Below, piece after piece: positions 30,203 through 38,184 of a stretch of DNA of 64,000 nt. The stretch is from assembly GCF_900110505.1 (NCBI RefSeq), contig NZ_FODZ01000006.1, positions 1 to 64,000 of the forward strand, in the 5' to 3' direction. The notes below the pieces were generated by a model that saw nothing but the letters and a program-made list of their open reading frames with translations, was not told where the DNA came from and made no database searches. The position numbers and the translations under genes were made by a program. This DNA comes from Luteibacter sp. UNC138MFCol5.1. GTDB lineage: Bacteria; Pseudomonadota; Gammaproteobacteria; Xanthomonadales; Rhodanobacteraceae. The number at the start of each line of letters is the position of its first letter. The first letter of the stretch is position 1.

Positions 30203-30967
30203 TTACGCCATCGTCGAGAGCATCGGACCGGCGACCGCCTTCGAGACGGCGAGACCGCCACCCGGCACAGGCCGATAGGTGTCGGCGGGAATCACGAAAT
30301 CGCGAACCTTGATCGCCGCGAGGGCATACGGGTTCGTCTTGTAGTGGTCGCGCAGCAGGTACACGTTTTCGTTATCGACATCCGCATCGCGGACACTGCG
30401 CAACAAGGACATGAACCGCACGTCGCGATCGACCGTCGCGTCGAGGTTCGCCACCGGCGGATGGCCGATGTGTCCGGTTACCGTCTCGGTCAGGTAATAG
30501 TCGCGACTCCCGTCACCGTATGCGTATGCGACCGAGCGATTGAATTCCGACACGAGGCTGATCAGCTCTGGCTTATCGTTGAGACGCGCCTCGAGCCACG
30601 CTGCTTCTTCGCCGTCCATGTCGGCATCGATCACCTTGAGCGACTGCCCTTCCTTTCGCAGATCGAACGACTTCGCCATCACATCGGGCCGTTCGACAGC
30701 GAGCCGAGCCAGCATCGGGACCAAAGTTTCCGCGAAGCGCGTGAACGCGTCGCCCATTCGCACCTGGTCATTAACCATGATGTCCGGATCATGCCCTTGC
30801 GCCTCATACCGCTCGTCCAGAGCATCTTCGTACGTCTTCCCATCAATCGCGACCAGTTGGCCTGGCGCGGCGCCAGCGCGGGCAGCGAGTGTGTCGAAGA
30901 CCGTTCCCTTCGTGGGCACAAGCGAAGTCTCCGCACCTTTGCAGTGTCCTGAAAAGTTCACGTTCAT
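30203..30967 (-). CDS. uncharacterised 254-residue protein, copy A
   Basis: Starts MNVNFSGHCKGAETSLVPTK, paralogue of copy B just downstream. It has no signal peptide. Conserved between copies are TSLVPTKGTVF, LDERYEAQGHD, FTRFAE.LVPMLARLA and the near-invariant C-terminal part with GDGSRDYYLTETVTG and DVDNENVYLLRDHY. No known family is recognised. It overlaps the secreted gene by 1 nt (TGATG), so both are translated together. Gene order (secreted protein, then cytosolic protein) could fit an exported factor with partner, but this is speculation. Confidence 0.75.
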   Translation of the reverse strand: MNVNFSGHCKGAETSLVPTKGTVFDTLAARAGAAPGQLVAIDGKTYEDALDERYEAQGHDPDIMVNDQVRMGDAFTRFAETLVPMLARLAVERPDVMAKSFDLRKEGQSLKVIDADMDGEEAAWLEARLNDKPELISLVSEFNRSVAYAYGDGSRDYYLTETVTGHIGHPPVANLDATVDRDVRFMSLLRSVRDADVDNENVYLLRDHYKTNPYALAAIKVRDFVIPADTYRPVPGGGLAVSKAVAGPMLSTMA

Positions 30968-32223
30968 CAGTGGTTCCTCTCGAGAGTCACAGTCTCCTTG
31001 CAGACGTGTTGAAACGTCTGATTTCGCTCGATTGCCTTTATCTGGGCGTCCGGGTCGGCGCCGAGCACCACTGCGTGGACCAACGATATCGGGTTGTAAG
31101 TGATGTACCAGACGTCGGGATGCTCGAGGCGTGGTTGAACGCGTATCGGTCCGACGACCCCACCACGACACTCCGATATGGACATCGTCGCGCGAGCGAC
31201 GCCGTGCTCGTCCGTCACAGCATCGATGACACCAACCTCCCAGCTGGTTCCAGTGTTGCCTGCGAATGCCCTGTCGTGAGCGTAGATCCTCACTCGATGA
31301 CCCGCCCCAAGCCGCGTTTCATGATCACCCTCGAAGGCCGTGACTTCGACCTGCATCTCGCGCGCTACGTTCGCCGCGCCTCGCACCCCCGGTATCAGAC
31401 CGGGTGCGAGGTGGCTGATGTTTTCATTGCTGTAGTACGACGACACGACCGCATTCGCCTTCGGATCACTGACACGCAACGTGTACGCCGAGTTGGCTTC
31501 CGCTTGTTCACCACGGACGCTGACGAACACGGGCCGCGAGGTGTCTACCCGCAACTGTCGGCCCGCACCGAGGGTGCCTGTGCGGTTCGCACCGTCGACT
31601 ATGTCCGCCGAGATCGAACCGGGCCCCTCCAGCGAAAGAATGGCCTCTCGCTGGTCACTGCGGAACGAAACCAGGTAGTTATCGACATCGCCCGGGTTGT
31701 CGAGGTTGGCCGCGATCACCTGACTCCCCTGGAGGGTCGTCGCCTTTGCGAACGCGTCGTTCGGCTCGAAGCGGTCGCTTCCTTCCGATAGCGCGGCCTG
31801 AAGCTGGAACGGCACCGTCGCACCACCGGCAGGCCGGCCCACGAGGAGTAGCCAGCGCGTCGACGGAGCGCTCATGGCCTGCACGATGCGATACGAGTCG
31901 GTCGAGGCATCCGATGCCACGGCATGTGTCGTGCCGTCGGCATCCACGCGTACGAGGCTGATGTCGTGAAGCGCGCCCTGGGGGAAACCGGCCATGTTGA
32001 CGTCGAGCTTGATCGACGCGAGGGCCTCGGGCGTGACCATCTGGAAGCAGGCAGTGGTCGCGTTCGCGTCGATCGACGCGTCGTACACCGGGCCGATGGC
32101 CATGGTTTCGCAGCCGGGAACCGGTGGGGACGTTGCGCCGGTAATCGCGGACTGTGCGTGGGCGCCGCAGGTGCAGGTAAGCATGAGCAGCGCGACGCCG
32201 CTCCAAAGAATATTTCGTTGCAT
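30967..32223 (-). CDS. exported protein with PPC-like domain
   Basis: A 418-residue protein. The signal peptide is MQRNILWSGVALLMLTC plus TCGAHA, probably cleaved before QSA; the cysteines near it do not form a convincing lipobox. Residues about 150-250 look like a bacterial pre-peptidase C-terminal (PPC) beta-sandwich: DRFEPNDAFAKATTLQGS, then GDVDNYLVSF and FVSVRGEQAEANSAYTLRV. The C-terminal part has Ig-like beta texture (GVARATMSISECRGGVVG). No protease domain is present, so it may be a binding or surface protein. It is the intact version of the 65-codon remnant near 29.8 kb. Confidence 0.75.
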   Translation of the reverse strand: MQRNILWSGVALLMLTCTCGAHAQSAITGATSPPVPGCETMAIGPVYDASIDANATTACFQMVTPEALASIKLDVNMAGFPQGALHDISLVRVDADGTTHAVASDASTDSYRIVQAMSAPSTRWLLLVGRPAGGATVPFQLQAALSEGSDRFEPNDAFAKATTLQGSQVIAANLDNPGDVDNYLVSFRSDQREAILSLEGPGSISADIVDGANRTGTLGAGRQLRVDTSRPVFVSVRGEQAEANSAYTLRVSDPKANAVVSSYYSNENISHLAPGLIPGVRGAANVAREMQVEVTAFEGDHETRLGAGHRVRIYAHDRAFAGNTGTSWEVGVIDAVTDEHGVARATMSISECRGGVVGPIRVQPRLEHPDVWYITYNPISLVHAVVLGADPDAQIKAIERNQTFQHVCKETVTLERNH

Positions 32224-32333
32224 TGAAGGCTCCTCGTGGGACAGGAACCAGCAACGTAGGAGGCGGAGGTGTTCAGGTATGTCGGGCGACGGCGCGTGAG
32301 CGGGCTGCGGGTCGCCCGCGCTGCGCTGTCGCC

Positions 32334-32501
32334 AGATTGCCCGCTGCCGCGGGATCGCCGATGCGATCGGCTCCCACCAGACTGAGGCGAGATTGCCCGC
32401 TGTCGCGGGATCGCCGATACGATCGGCTCCCGCCAGACTGAGGCGAGGTTGCCCGCTGCCGCGGGATCGCCGATGCGATCGGCTCCCACCAGATTGGGGT
32501 C
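32334..32501. repeat. three tandem 56-bp REP-type repeats
   Basis: Units start at 32334, 32390 and 32446 and differ at a few bases only. The core GGGATCGCCGATGCGATCGG plus CTCCCACC is the same word found in the large palindrome at 53836-53920 and once in unit B at 29987-30042. Period and identity are too regular for chance. It lies between murD2 and the secreted gene (gap 32224-32511, no gene seen). It is not CRISPR: the repeats are contiguous, without spacers. Confidence 0.9.
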
Positions 32502-32511
32502 GCGCCGATTC

Positions 32512-33864
32512 CTACTCGACGCCCAGTCCGCGGATGCCTGCTGCATGGGCTTCGAAGCCCGCGAGCTCCGCGAAGCGCTTGCCGCGCTCGGCGTAGTCGC
32601 GGAACTGGTCGAAGCTCGGGGCGCCCGGCGAAAGCACGACGCAGCCGTCGTCGGCCAGCGCCCGGCGTGCCGTATTCACGGCTTCCGCGAGATCGTTCAC
32701 GCGGTGGACTCCGCCGATGCCCGCGGCATCGAGCGCGTCGGCGATGCGGCCGCCGTTCGCGCCCTGGCACACGATCGCCGCTGGCGCGTGCGCGCGCATC
32801 GCCTCGACGAAGGGTGTCCAGTCGAGGCCGCGGTCGTGACCGCCGACGATCAGGGCCACGCGTTTCGCGCCGACGCTTTCCAGCGCGGCGAGGCTGGCCA
32901 GCGGCGTGGTGCTGATCGAGTCGTTGATCCATGCCACGCCATCGCGTGTGCCGAGCGGCTGCAGGCGATGCGGCAGGGGCACGAAGGTGGACAGCGCGGG
33001 AGCCGCCGCGCGTGCGTCGAATCCCATGATCTCGAGCGCGGCGAGCGCCGCGCACGCGTTGGTCGCGTTGTGCAGACCGGGAGCCGACACGCGACGCGCT
33101 TCGATGATCCGCTCGTCGCCCCGCTGGATCCAGCCGTCGTGCACGTGCCAGCCGGCGGCATCGCCGAAGGTATGCAGGCCCGGGTGCCGCTCGGCCCGCG
33201 CCAGCAGATGCGGCTGCCCGGCGTTGACCAGCACGCGCGCGCTCGCCGCCAGGAGCTTGAGCTTGTCGTCGACGTAGCGCTCGCGTGAGCCGTGCCAGTC
33301 GAGGTGTTCTTCGTACAGGCTCGTCACCACGCCGAGATCGACGCCGAAGGCCTCGCCGGTCTGGAAGCTCGACAGTTCGATGACCCACAGATCGGCGTGC
33401 GACTCGTCGAGTTCGAGGAGCGGCATGCCGATGTTGCCGGCGAGCGCCGTGCGGACGCCGAGCGACCGCGCGAGATGCGCGATCAGCGCCGAGGTCGTGC
33501 TCTTGCCCTTGGTGCCCGTCACCGCGATGGTGCGCGCGTCCACGTGACCCGAGAACCAGAGCGCGCTGCCCGAGGTGAAGCGCGTGCCGCGCTCCTTCGC
33601 CGCGAGCAGTTCGGGCTTGTACGCCGAGATGCCCGGCGACTTCACGACGATGTCGTAGCTCGCCAGCGCGTCGGCGTCTGGCGCGACCTCGTGCACCAGG
33701 ACATCGGGAAACGCCGTGCGCGCCGCACCGGCCTCGTCGGCGGCGCAATACAGGTCGACGCGCTGCCCCGGCAGCCGGCGAGCCAGCGCGTGCAACGCGG
33801 CGCGACCTTCGCGGCCGAAGCCCCAGACGGCGATGCGCCGTCCTTCCAGATCAGCCCAGCGCAT
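32512..33864 (-). CDS. murD2: MurD2: UDP-MurNAc-L-Ala L-glutamate ligase
   Basis: A 450-residue Mur ligase. The ATP site is IAVTGTKGKSTTSALIAHLA near residue 113. The Rossmann-like N-terminal start is RIAVWGFGREGRAALHAL, followed by ELSSFQTGEAFGVDLGVVT, the HLDWHGSRERYVDDK carbamyl-lysine region, and the C-terminal NDSISTTPLASLAALE with GGHDRGLDW. Being next to murL it fits MurD2, which adds L-glutamate before epimerisation, rather than canonical MurD, which adds D-glutamate. It overlaps murL by 14 nt. The start at MRWADLEGRR is supported by a match to family starts. The TAG stop is within a REP-like GTAGGA word. Confidence 0.85.
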   Translation of the reverse strand: MRWADLEGRRIAVWGFGREGRAALHALARRLPGQRVDLYCAADEAGAARTAFPDVLVHEVAPDADALASYDIVVKSPGISAYKPELLAAKERGTRFTSGSALWFSGHVDARTIAVTGTKGKSTTSALIAHLARSLGVRTALAGNIGMPLLELDESHADLWVIELSSFQTGEAFGVDLGVVTSLYEEHLDWHGSRERYVDDKLKLLAASARVLVNAGQPHLLARAERHPGLHTFGDAAGWHVHDGWIQRGDERIIEARRVSAPGLHNATNACAALAALEIMGFDARAAAPALSTFVPLPHRLQPLGTRDGVAWINDSISTTPLASLAALESVGAKRVALIVGGHDRGLDWTPFVEAMRAHAPAAIVCQGANGGRIADALDAAGIGGVHRVNDLAEAVNTARRALADDGCVVLSPGAPSFDQFRDYAERGKRFAELAGFEAHAAGIRGLGVE

Positions 33865-35200
33865 CCAGCGCTCCGCGCAACCGCTCCGGCACGAGGTGCG
33901 ATGCGCCTGGGGTCAGCCACGGCTCGAGGGCCAGCTCGGCCTTGTCGAGTTGCGGCAGGATCTCGCGGCGGAAGCGCGCGACGAGCGCGTCCTCGCGCCA
34001 CTCCGGGCGTTCGGCGAGCGCGGCGAGCGCGGCACGCGCTTCCGCGCCCTCGCCCACGCACTCGAACGGCTTGTGGTCCTTGTACTCCAGCAGCGCGTCG
34101 AAAGCGCCGGCCAGCGCCTCGTCGTCGAGCAGGTTGCGCCCGAAGATCGACACGAGCCGCGGCTTGGCCATGAACGGCGCGAGCGCGAGGAAAACGAAGT
34201 GGCATTTCGGACACTGCCCGCACCAGCGATCCGCGGGCTTGGGCCCAAGGATGCGGAAGTTGCGGTTGCAGCTGGAGAACACGTTGAAATAATCGCCGCC
34301 CAGGCGCGCGAACGCGCTGGTCACCGCCAGTTCGGACCACGGCCGCAGCAGCGAGCAGTAATCGAGATCGGCGGCCACGTGCGAATGCAGGTAGTCGTGC
34401 AGGGTCTTCTCGAAACCGAAGCCCTTGCTCCACTGGTGGTTCACCTGCTGGCCTTCGTATTCCAGCGTGGCGACCGACGCCGAGCGCTCGTTCGCGAACA
34501 CGATCGAATCGTAGCCGTAGAGGATGGCCGCCAGCGCGAGGATCGCCGAGTTGATCGCCGTGACCGGAATGTGGCCGTTCCACGCGCCGAGCCGGTTCAG
34601 TTCGAACAGGCCCGGTGCGAGTTCGCGCGAGATGTTGAGCGTCGACAGCCCGGTGCGCGCCGCGCACTCCGCGATCAGGGGCGAATTGCCGACCCAGACG
34701 GCGGTCGCGTCGGCGCCGATCGACTTCACCGCCTCGACCGCGACCACGGAATCCTTGCCGCCACCGATGGGCAGCAGCGAACGCTTCGGCAGGCCGATGG
34801 ACGCCGGCGGCGCCGGGCGCGGCGCGGAGAACGGGAAGCGGATGCGGCCGCGCAGGTCAAGGCCGTTGCGATAGGCGAACTCGGCGAGGCCGTGGAGGTA
34901 GAGCGCGTCGGCCAGCGTCGCGCTCTCCTCGTCGAGCGGCTCGCCTTCGACGACGATCGTCTCCGGGATGCCCGCCTTGTAGTAGCTGACGCCGGCGACG
35001 AGGTGCAGCAGGCGCAGCGCCGCCGCGAAGGCGGCCTCGCGACCGGCGGGCACCGCGGGCGCGCCGGGGAACGTGATGCGCTCGACCAGTTCGGCACCGT
35101 CGTCGAACGCGTAAGCGAGTTCGGCGACGCCATCGGCGTACGCATGGCGAACGAACCGGAACGTGCGGCTCTGGCGCGGATCGGAAAGCGGTGACGTCAC
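33851..35200 (-). CDS. murL: MurL: UDP-MurNAc-L-Ala-L-Glu epimerase
   Basis: A 449-residue protein. It carries the PP-loop-like SLLPIGGGKDSVVAVEA near residue 145, WVGNSPLIAECAA, and near the C-terminus the paired-cysteine motif WCGQCPKCHFVFLAL, all fitting MurL, an ATP-dependent epimerase which turns terminal L-Glu of the UDP-MurNAc dipeptide into D-Glu. In Xanthomonas MurL works with MurD2, and this replaces the glutamate racemase route. The start is GTG and overlaps the stop of the lysine gene (GTGA). The joint operon with lysA/lysC is discussed among the findings. Confidence 0.85.
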   Translation of the reverse strand: MTSPLSDPRQSRTFRFVRHAYADGVAELAYAFDDGAELVERITFPGAPAVPAGREAAFAAALRLLHLVAGVSYYKAGIPETIVVEGEPLDEESATLADALYLHGLAEFAYRNGLDLRGRIRFPFSAPRPAPPASIGLPKRSLLPIGGGKDSVVAVEAVKSIGADATAVWVGNSPLIAECAARTGLSTLNISRELAPGLFELNRLGAWNGHIPVTAINSAILALAAILYGYDSIVFANERSASVATLEYEGQQVNHQWSKGFGFEKTLHDYLHSHVAADLDYCSLLRPWSELAVTSAFARLGGDYFNVFSSCNRNFRILGPKPADRWCGQCPKCHFVFLALAPFMAKPRLVSIFGRNLLDDEALAGAFDALLEYKDHKPFECVGEGAEARAALAALAERPEWREDALVARFRREILPQLDKAELALEPWLTPGASHLVPERLRGALDALG

Positions 35201-37809
35201 GGCAGCAGCACCTCGTCGGCCTCGTCGCGCAGGTTGTAGCGCGACGACATCACGGCGCCGTACGCACCACCCTGGGCGATCAGGACCACATCATCCTCCT
35301 TCGACTCGGGCAGCCGTCTGTCCGAACCGAGGATATCCCCTGACTCACAGATCGGGCCGACCACCTGGTACATGGTGGTCGCCGGCTCGTCGAGGCGGGA
35401 GAGGTTCGCGATCTCGTGCCACGCGTCGTAGAGCGCCGGACGGATCAGGCTGTTCATGCCCGTGTCGAGGCCCAGGTAGCGCACGTTGACGCCCTTCTCC
35501 TTCTCCTGCGTGACCTTCGCCAGCAGCACGCCGGCATCGGCCACGAGGTAACGGCCCGGCTCCATCCACAGCTGAAACTGCGGATAGGCCTGGCGCACCG
35601 CGGTGAGCACGCGGTCGAGCGCCGCCATGTCGAGGGCGGACTCGCCGGGATGCGAGGGCACGCCGAGGCCGCCGCCGATGTTCAGCACCGTGATCGTGCC
35701 GATGCGCTCGGCCAGCGCCGCCAGCTGCGAGTACACCTCGCCCCAGTGCGCATGGTCGAGGATGCCGGACCCCAGATGGGCATGCAGGCCGATGACCTTC
35801 GCGCCCGCCGCGTCGGCGAGGCGAAGGAAACGGTCCACGTGTTCGATGGGCACGCCGAACTTGCTGCCCGTGCCGCCCGTCTTGACCTTGTCGTGATGGC
35901 CGAGGCCGCGACCGAGGTCGACGCGCAGGACGATCTCGCGGCCCGCGAACAGGTCGCCCCAGTGCTCGATGGGATGCATGGCGTCGATGGTGATCGTCGC
36001 GCGCGTCCGCAGCGCCGCCTCGAAATCGCGGCGCGCCGCGAAGTTCGGGGTGAACAGCAGCGGCACGTCGTCCGGCACGGCGGCGGAGACGGCCGCGAGT
36101 TCACCCGGCGACACGCATTCGAAGGCGAAGCCTTCCTCCGCCAGCACCTTGAGGATGCCCGGATGGGTGTTGGCCTTGACCGCGTAATGCGCGCGATCGA
36201 CGGCCTTGAGCGACTTCACGCGGCGCGCCTGCGCGCGCACGGTCGGCAGGTGATAGACGTAACGCGGCGTGCGCTCGTCGGCCAGCGTCAGCAGCGTCGC
36301 CCGCGCGCCCTGCCACCAGGCCGCGCCCGGCGCGGCCGTCTCGCCGCTGCCGTACAGCGACTGCCACGACGGGCCGAAGACCATGCTGTCGTCGGTGCGC
36401 AACGCTCCCGCGCCGATGAGCAGTTCGTGCAAGCGCGGGAGCATGTCGTCGACCACGTCCTCGTCGACCACGAAGGTGAGGTTGAGGTTGTTCGACGACT
36501 GCGAGATCAGGTGCACGCGTAGCTGGCCGAACTCGGCGAGCACGCCCGAGAGCTTGTGCAGCATCGAGCGCATGCCGCGGCCGACCAGCGTGATGGCGGC
36601 GCAGGGCGCGATCACCTTCACGCGGCACACGCGCGCCAGGTCGGCGGCGAGCGCCGCGATGGCGTCGGAATCGAGCAGGTTCTCCGTCGGATCGAGCGAC
36701 ACCGTGACGTTCGTCTCGGCGGAACCGATGAGGTCGACGGAAAGGCCGTGGCGCTTGAACGCGTCGAACACGTCGGCGAGGAAGCCGACCTGCTGCCACA
36801 TGCCCACCGACTCCATCGAGATCAGCGTGATGCCCTTGCGCGCGCTGATCGCCTTGATGCTCGGCGCGTGCTCGCGGACCTCCGGACCGATCGCGGTGCC
36901 TTCCAGCTCGGGCCGGTTGGTGTCCTTGATCAGCAGAGGCACGCGGGGTTCGCGCAGCGGCGAAAGGCAGCGCGGATGCAGCACCTTCGCGCCCGTGGAG
37001 GCGATTTCCTGGGCTTCCTCGTAGTCGAGGCGTTGCAGGAGGCGCGCACCGGCCACCTGGCGGGGATTCGCGCTGAACATGCCCGCGACGTCCGTCCAGA
37101 TCTCCACGCGCGCGGCGGCGAGCAGCGCGCCGAAGTACGCGGCGGACGTGTCGGACCCGCCGCGGCCCAGCAACACGGTGCGGCCGGCCTCGTCCTGCGC
37201 GATGAAGCCCTGGGTGATGAACACCTCGCCGCGCGACGCCAGCGCCGCGGACAGCGCGGCGTCGTGGTGCGGCTCGACCATCGCCGAGAGCAGTCGGGTA
37301 CGTTCGTTCTGGTTGGGCAGCGCCACCGAGTGCAGGCACTCGCGCGCGTCCACCCACGTGGTGGGCAGCCCGTGGGCGGAAAGGAACGCGGCACCCAGCG
37401 CGCTGGACATCAGCTCGCCGTGCGCCTGCACGCGAGCCTGCCAGGCCAGCTCGCCCAGTTCGGCGGCGCCGGACGCGGCCAGTTCCGCGAGGTCGGCCAG
37501 CCGCGCGCCCAGCGTCTCCGGCATCGCCAGGGACATCTCGGCGAGCAGGGCGTGATGGCGATCGGCCAGTGCGGAGGCCGCGTCCGAGCGGCGTTTCGAA
37601 TCCGTGTGCGTGCAAAGCTGTTTCAGGCCGTCGGTGATGCCGGACAGGGCCGAGACCACGATCAGCACGCGTGCGCCTTCGGCGCGGCGGCTGGCGGCCA
37701 GCTCGAGGATATTTCGCCAGCGTGCGGCGGTGGCCACGGAGGTGCCGCCGAACTTCATGACGATCCAGGGCGCGTTGACGGGCAACGGCGCGTTTGCGAT
37801 TTCGCTCAC
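35197..37809 (-). CDS. lysAC: bifunctional aspartate kinase / diaminopimelate decarboxylase
   Basis: A fusion of 870 residues. Residues 1-460 are aspartate kinase: VMKFGGTSVATAARWRNIL, then LGRGGSDTSAAYFGALL, then two ACT domains (ITLISMESVGMW, VNVSL-like TNVTVSLD). Residues about 480-870 are PLP-dependent DAP decarboxylase: the Lys of HYAVKANTHPGILKVL and the LNIGGGLGV and EPGRYLVADAG motifs. Both ends of the lysine pathway are therefore in one chain, as in Xanthomonadales. Start is GTG at 37809 (VSEIANAPLP), with only AAAGAG as weak ribosome site. Longer in-frame readings into the repeat region are rejected. It begins the operon with murL and murD2. Confidence 0.9.
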   Translation of the reverse strand: MSEIANAPLPVNAPWIVMKFGGTSVATAARWRNILELAASRRAEGARVLIVVSALSGITDGLKQLCTHTDSKRRSDAASALADRHHALLAEMSLAMPETLGARLADLAELAASGAAELGELAWQARVQAHGELMSSALGAAFLSAHGLPTTWVDARECLHSVALPNQNERTRLLSAMVEPHHDAALSAALASRGEVFITQGFIAQDEAGRTVLLGRGGSDTSAAYFGALLAAARVEIWTDVAGMFSANPRQVAGARLLQRLDYEEAQEIASTGAKVLHPRCLSPLREPRVPLLIKDTNRPELEGTAIGPEVREHAPSIKAISARKGITLISMESVGMWQQVGFLADVFDAFKRHGLSVDLIGSAETNVTVSLDPTENLLDSDAIAALAADLARVCRVKVIAPCAAITLVGRGMRSMLHKLSGVLAEFGQLRVHLISQSSNNLNLTFVVDEDVVDDMLPRLHELLIGAGALRTDDSMVFGPSWQSLYGSGETAAPGAAWWQGARATLLTLADERTPRYVYHLPTVRAQARRVKSLKAVDRAHYAVKANTHPGILKVLAEEGFAFECVSPGELAAVSAAVPDDVPLLFTPNFAARRDFEAALRTRATITIDAMHPIEHWGDLFAGREIVLRVDLGRGLGHHDKVKTGGTGSKFGVPIEHVDRFLRLADAAGAKVIGLHAHLGSGILDHAHWGEVYSQLAALAERIGTITVLNIGGGLGVPSHPGESALDMAALDRVLTAVRQAYPQFQLWMEPGRYLVADAGVLLAKVTQEKEKGVNVRYLGLDTGMNSLIRPALYDAWHEIANLSRLDEPATTMYQVVGPICESGDILGSDRRLPESKEDDVVLIAQGGAYGAVMSSRYNLRDEADEVLLP

Positions 37810-37900
37810 GGGACTCTTTGTGTCGTGGGAGGGAAGGAATCGATGGGACGTATCCGCCGAAGTGTTGCGCCGCAACGGGAAAAAGGCAAACGAGCGGGGG

Positions 37901-38045
37901 TGGGAGATGGGAATTGGGCGCGCGATTCCGGCGTTCGCCCGAGGGGGCTGGAAACACAGCGCCTGCCTTGCGCAGTTCGACACGTCTCCGGCCCCCTCGG
38001 GCGCGCGCCGGAAATACGCCCCCAATTCCCAACCCCCATCTCCCA
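37901..38045. repeat. large imperfect palindromic element
   Basis: The left arm (37901-37952) begins TGGGAGATGGGAATTGGG and ends CCCGAGGGGGCTGGA. The right arm (37987-38045), reversed, reads TGGGAGATGGGGGTTGGGAA, continues to TTCCGGCGCGCGCC and ends CCCGAGGGGGCCGGA. Arms pair except for an 8-nt insertion and a few mismatches, around a 34-nt loop with GCGCCTGCCTTGCGC. It lies between the divergent lysAC and permease genes (gap 37810-38184, no gene). Size and structure resemble a MITE or compound REP element. Confidence 0.8.
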
Positions 38046-38047
38046 GC

Positions 38048-38147
38048 TCGTCGCGCCCCCAATTCCCACCTCCCAACTCCCATCCCCCACCTCCCAACTC
38101 CCATCCCCACCTCCCGCTCATCGCCCCCTTCCCATCCCTCGCGCCGC
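38048..38147. repeat. polypyrimidine tandem words upstream of the permease
   Basis: Strongly C/T-biased stretch made of repeated CCAATTCCCACCTCCCAACT and CCCATCCCCCACCTCCCAACT-like words. They continue the terminal motif of the adjacent palindrome. It could form triplex or G-quadruplex on the complementary purine strand (runs of three to five G) just upstream of the permease start. Confidence 0.7.
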
Positions 38148-38184
38148 ACGCCATCCTCCACGCCTGCCCCAAACGAACGCCCGC

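Larger units (their letters stand above)
30132..32387 (-). repeat. tandem duplication, unit A (complete copy)
   Basis: The complete copy of the two-gene module: 3' hairpin region (30143-30193), the 254-residue gene, the 418-residue secreted protein gene and the leader with first REP unit. The leader outside the coding part (for example GAAGGCTCCTCGTGGGACAG after 32224) is nearly identical to that of unit B. This indicates a relatively recent tandem duplication, before or after which unit B lost about 1.06 kb. The spacer 30041-30131 holds no gene. Confidence 0.9.

Noticed and set aside
28844-32387. Prophage or integrative element as the source of the duplicated module
   Set aside because: No integrase, attachment sequence, tRNA or phage gene is present. 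The unit borders are REP-type sequences only.
32334-32501. CRISPR array
   Set aside because: Repeats are directly contiguous with a 56-bp period and have no variable spacers; no cas genes are seen.
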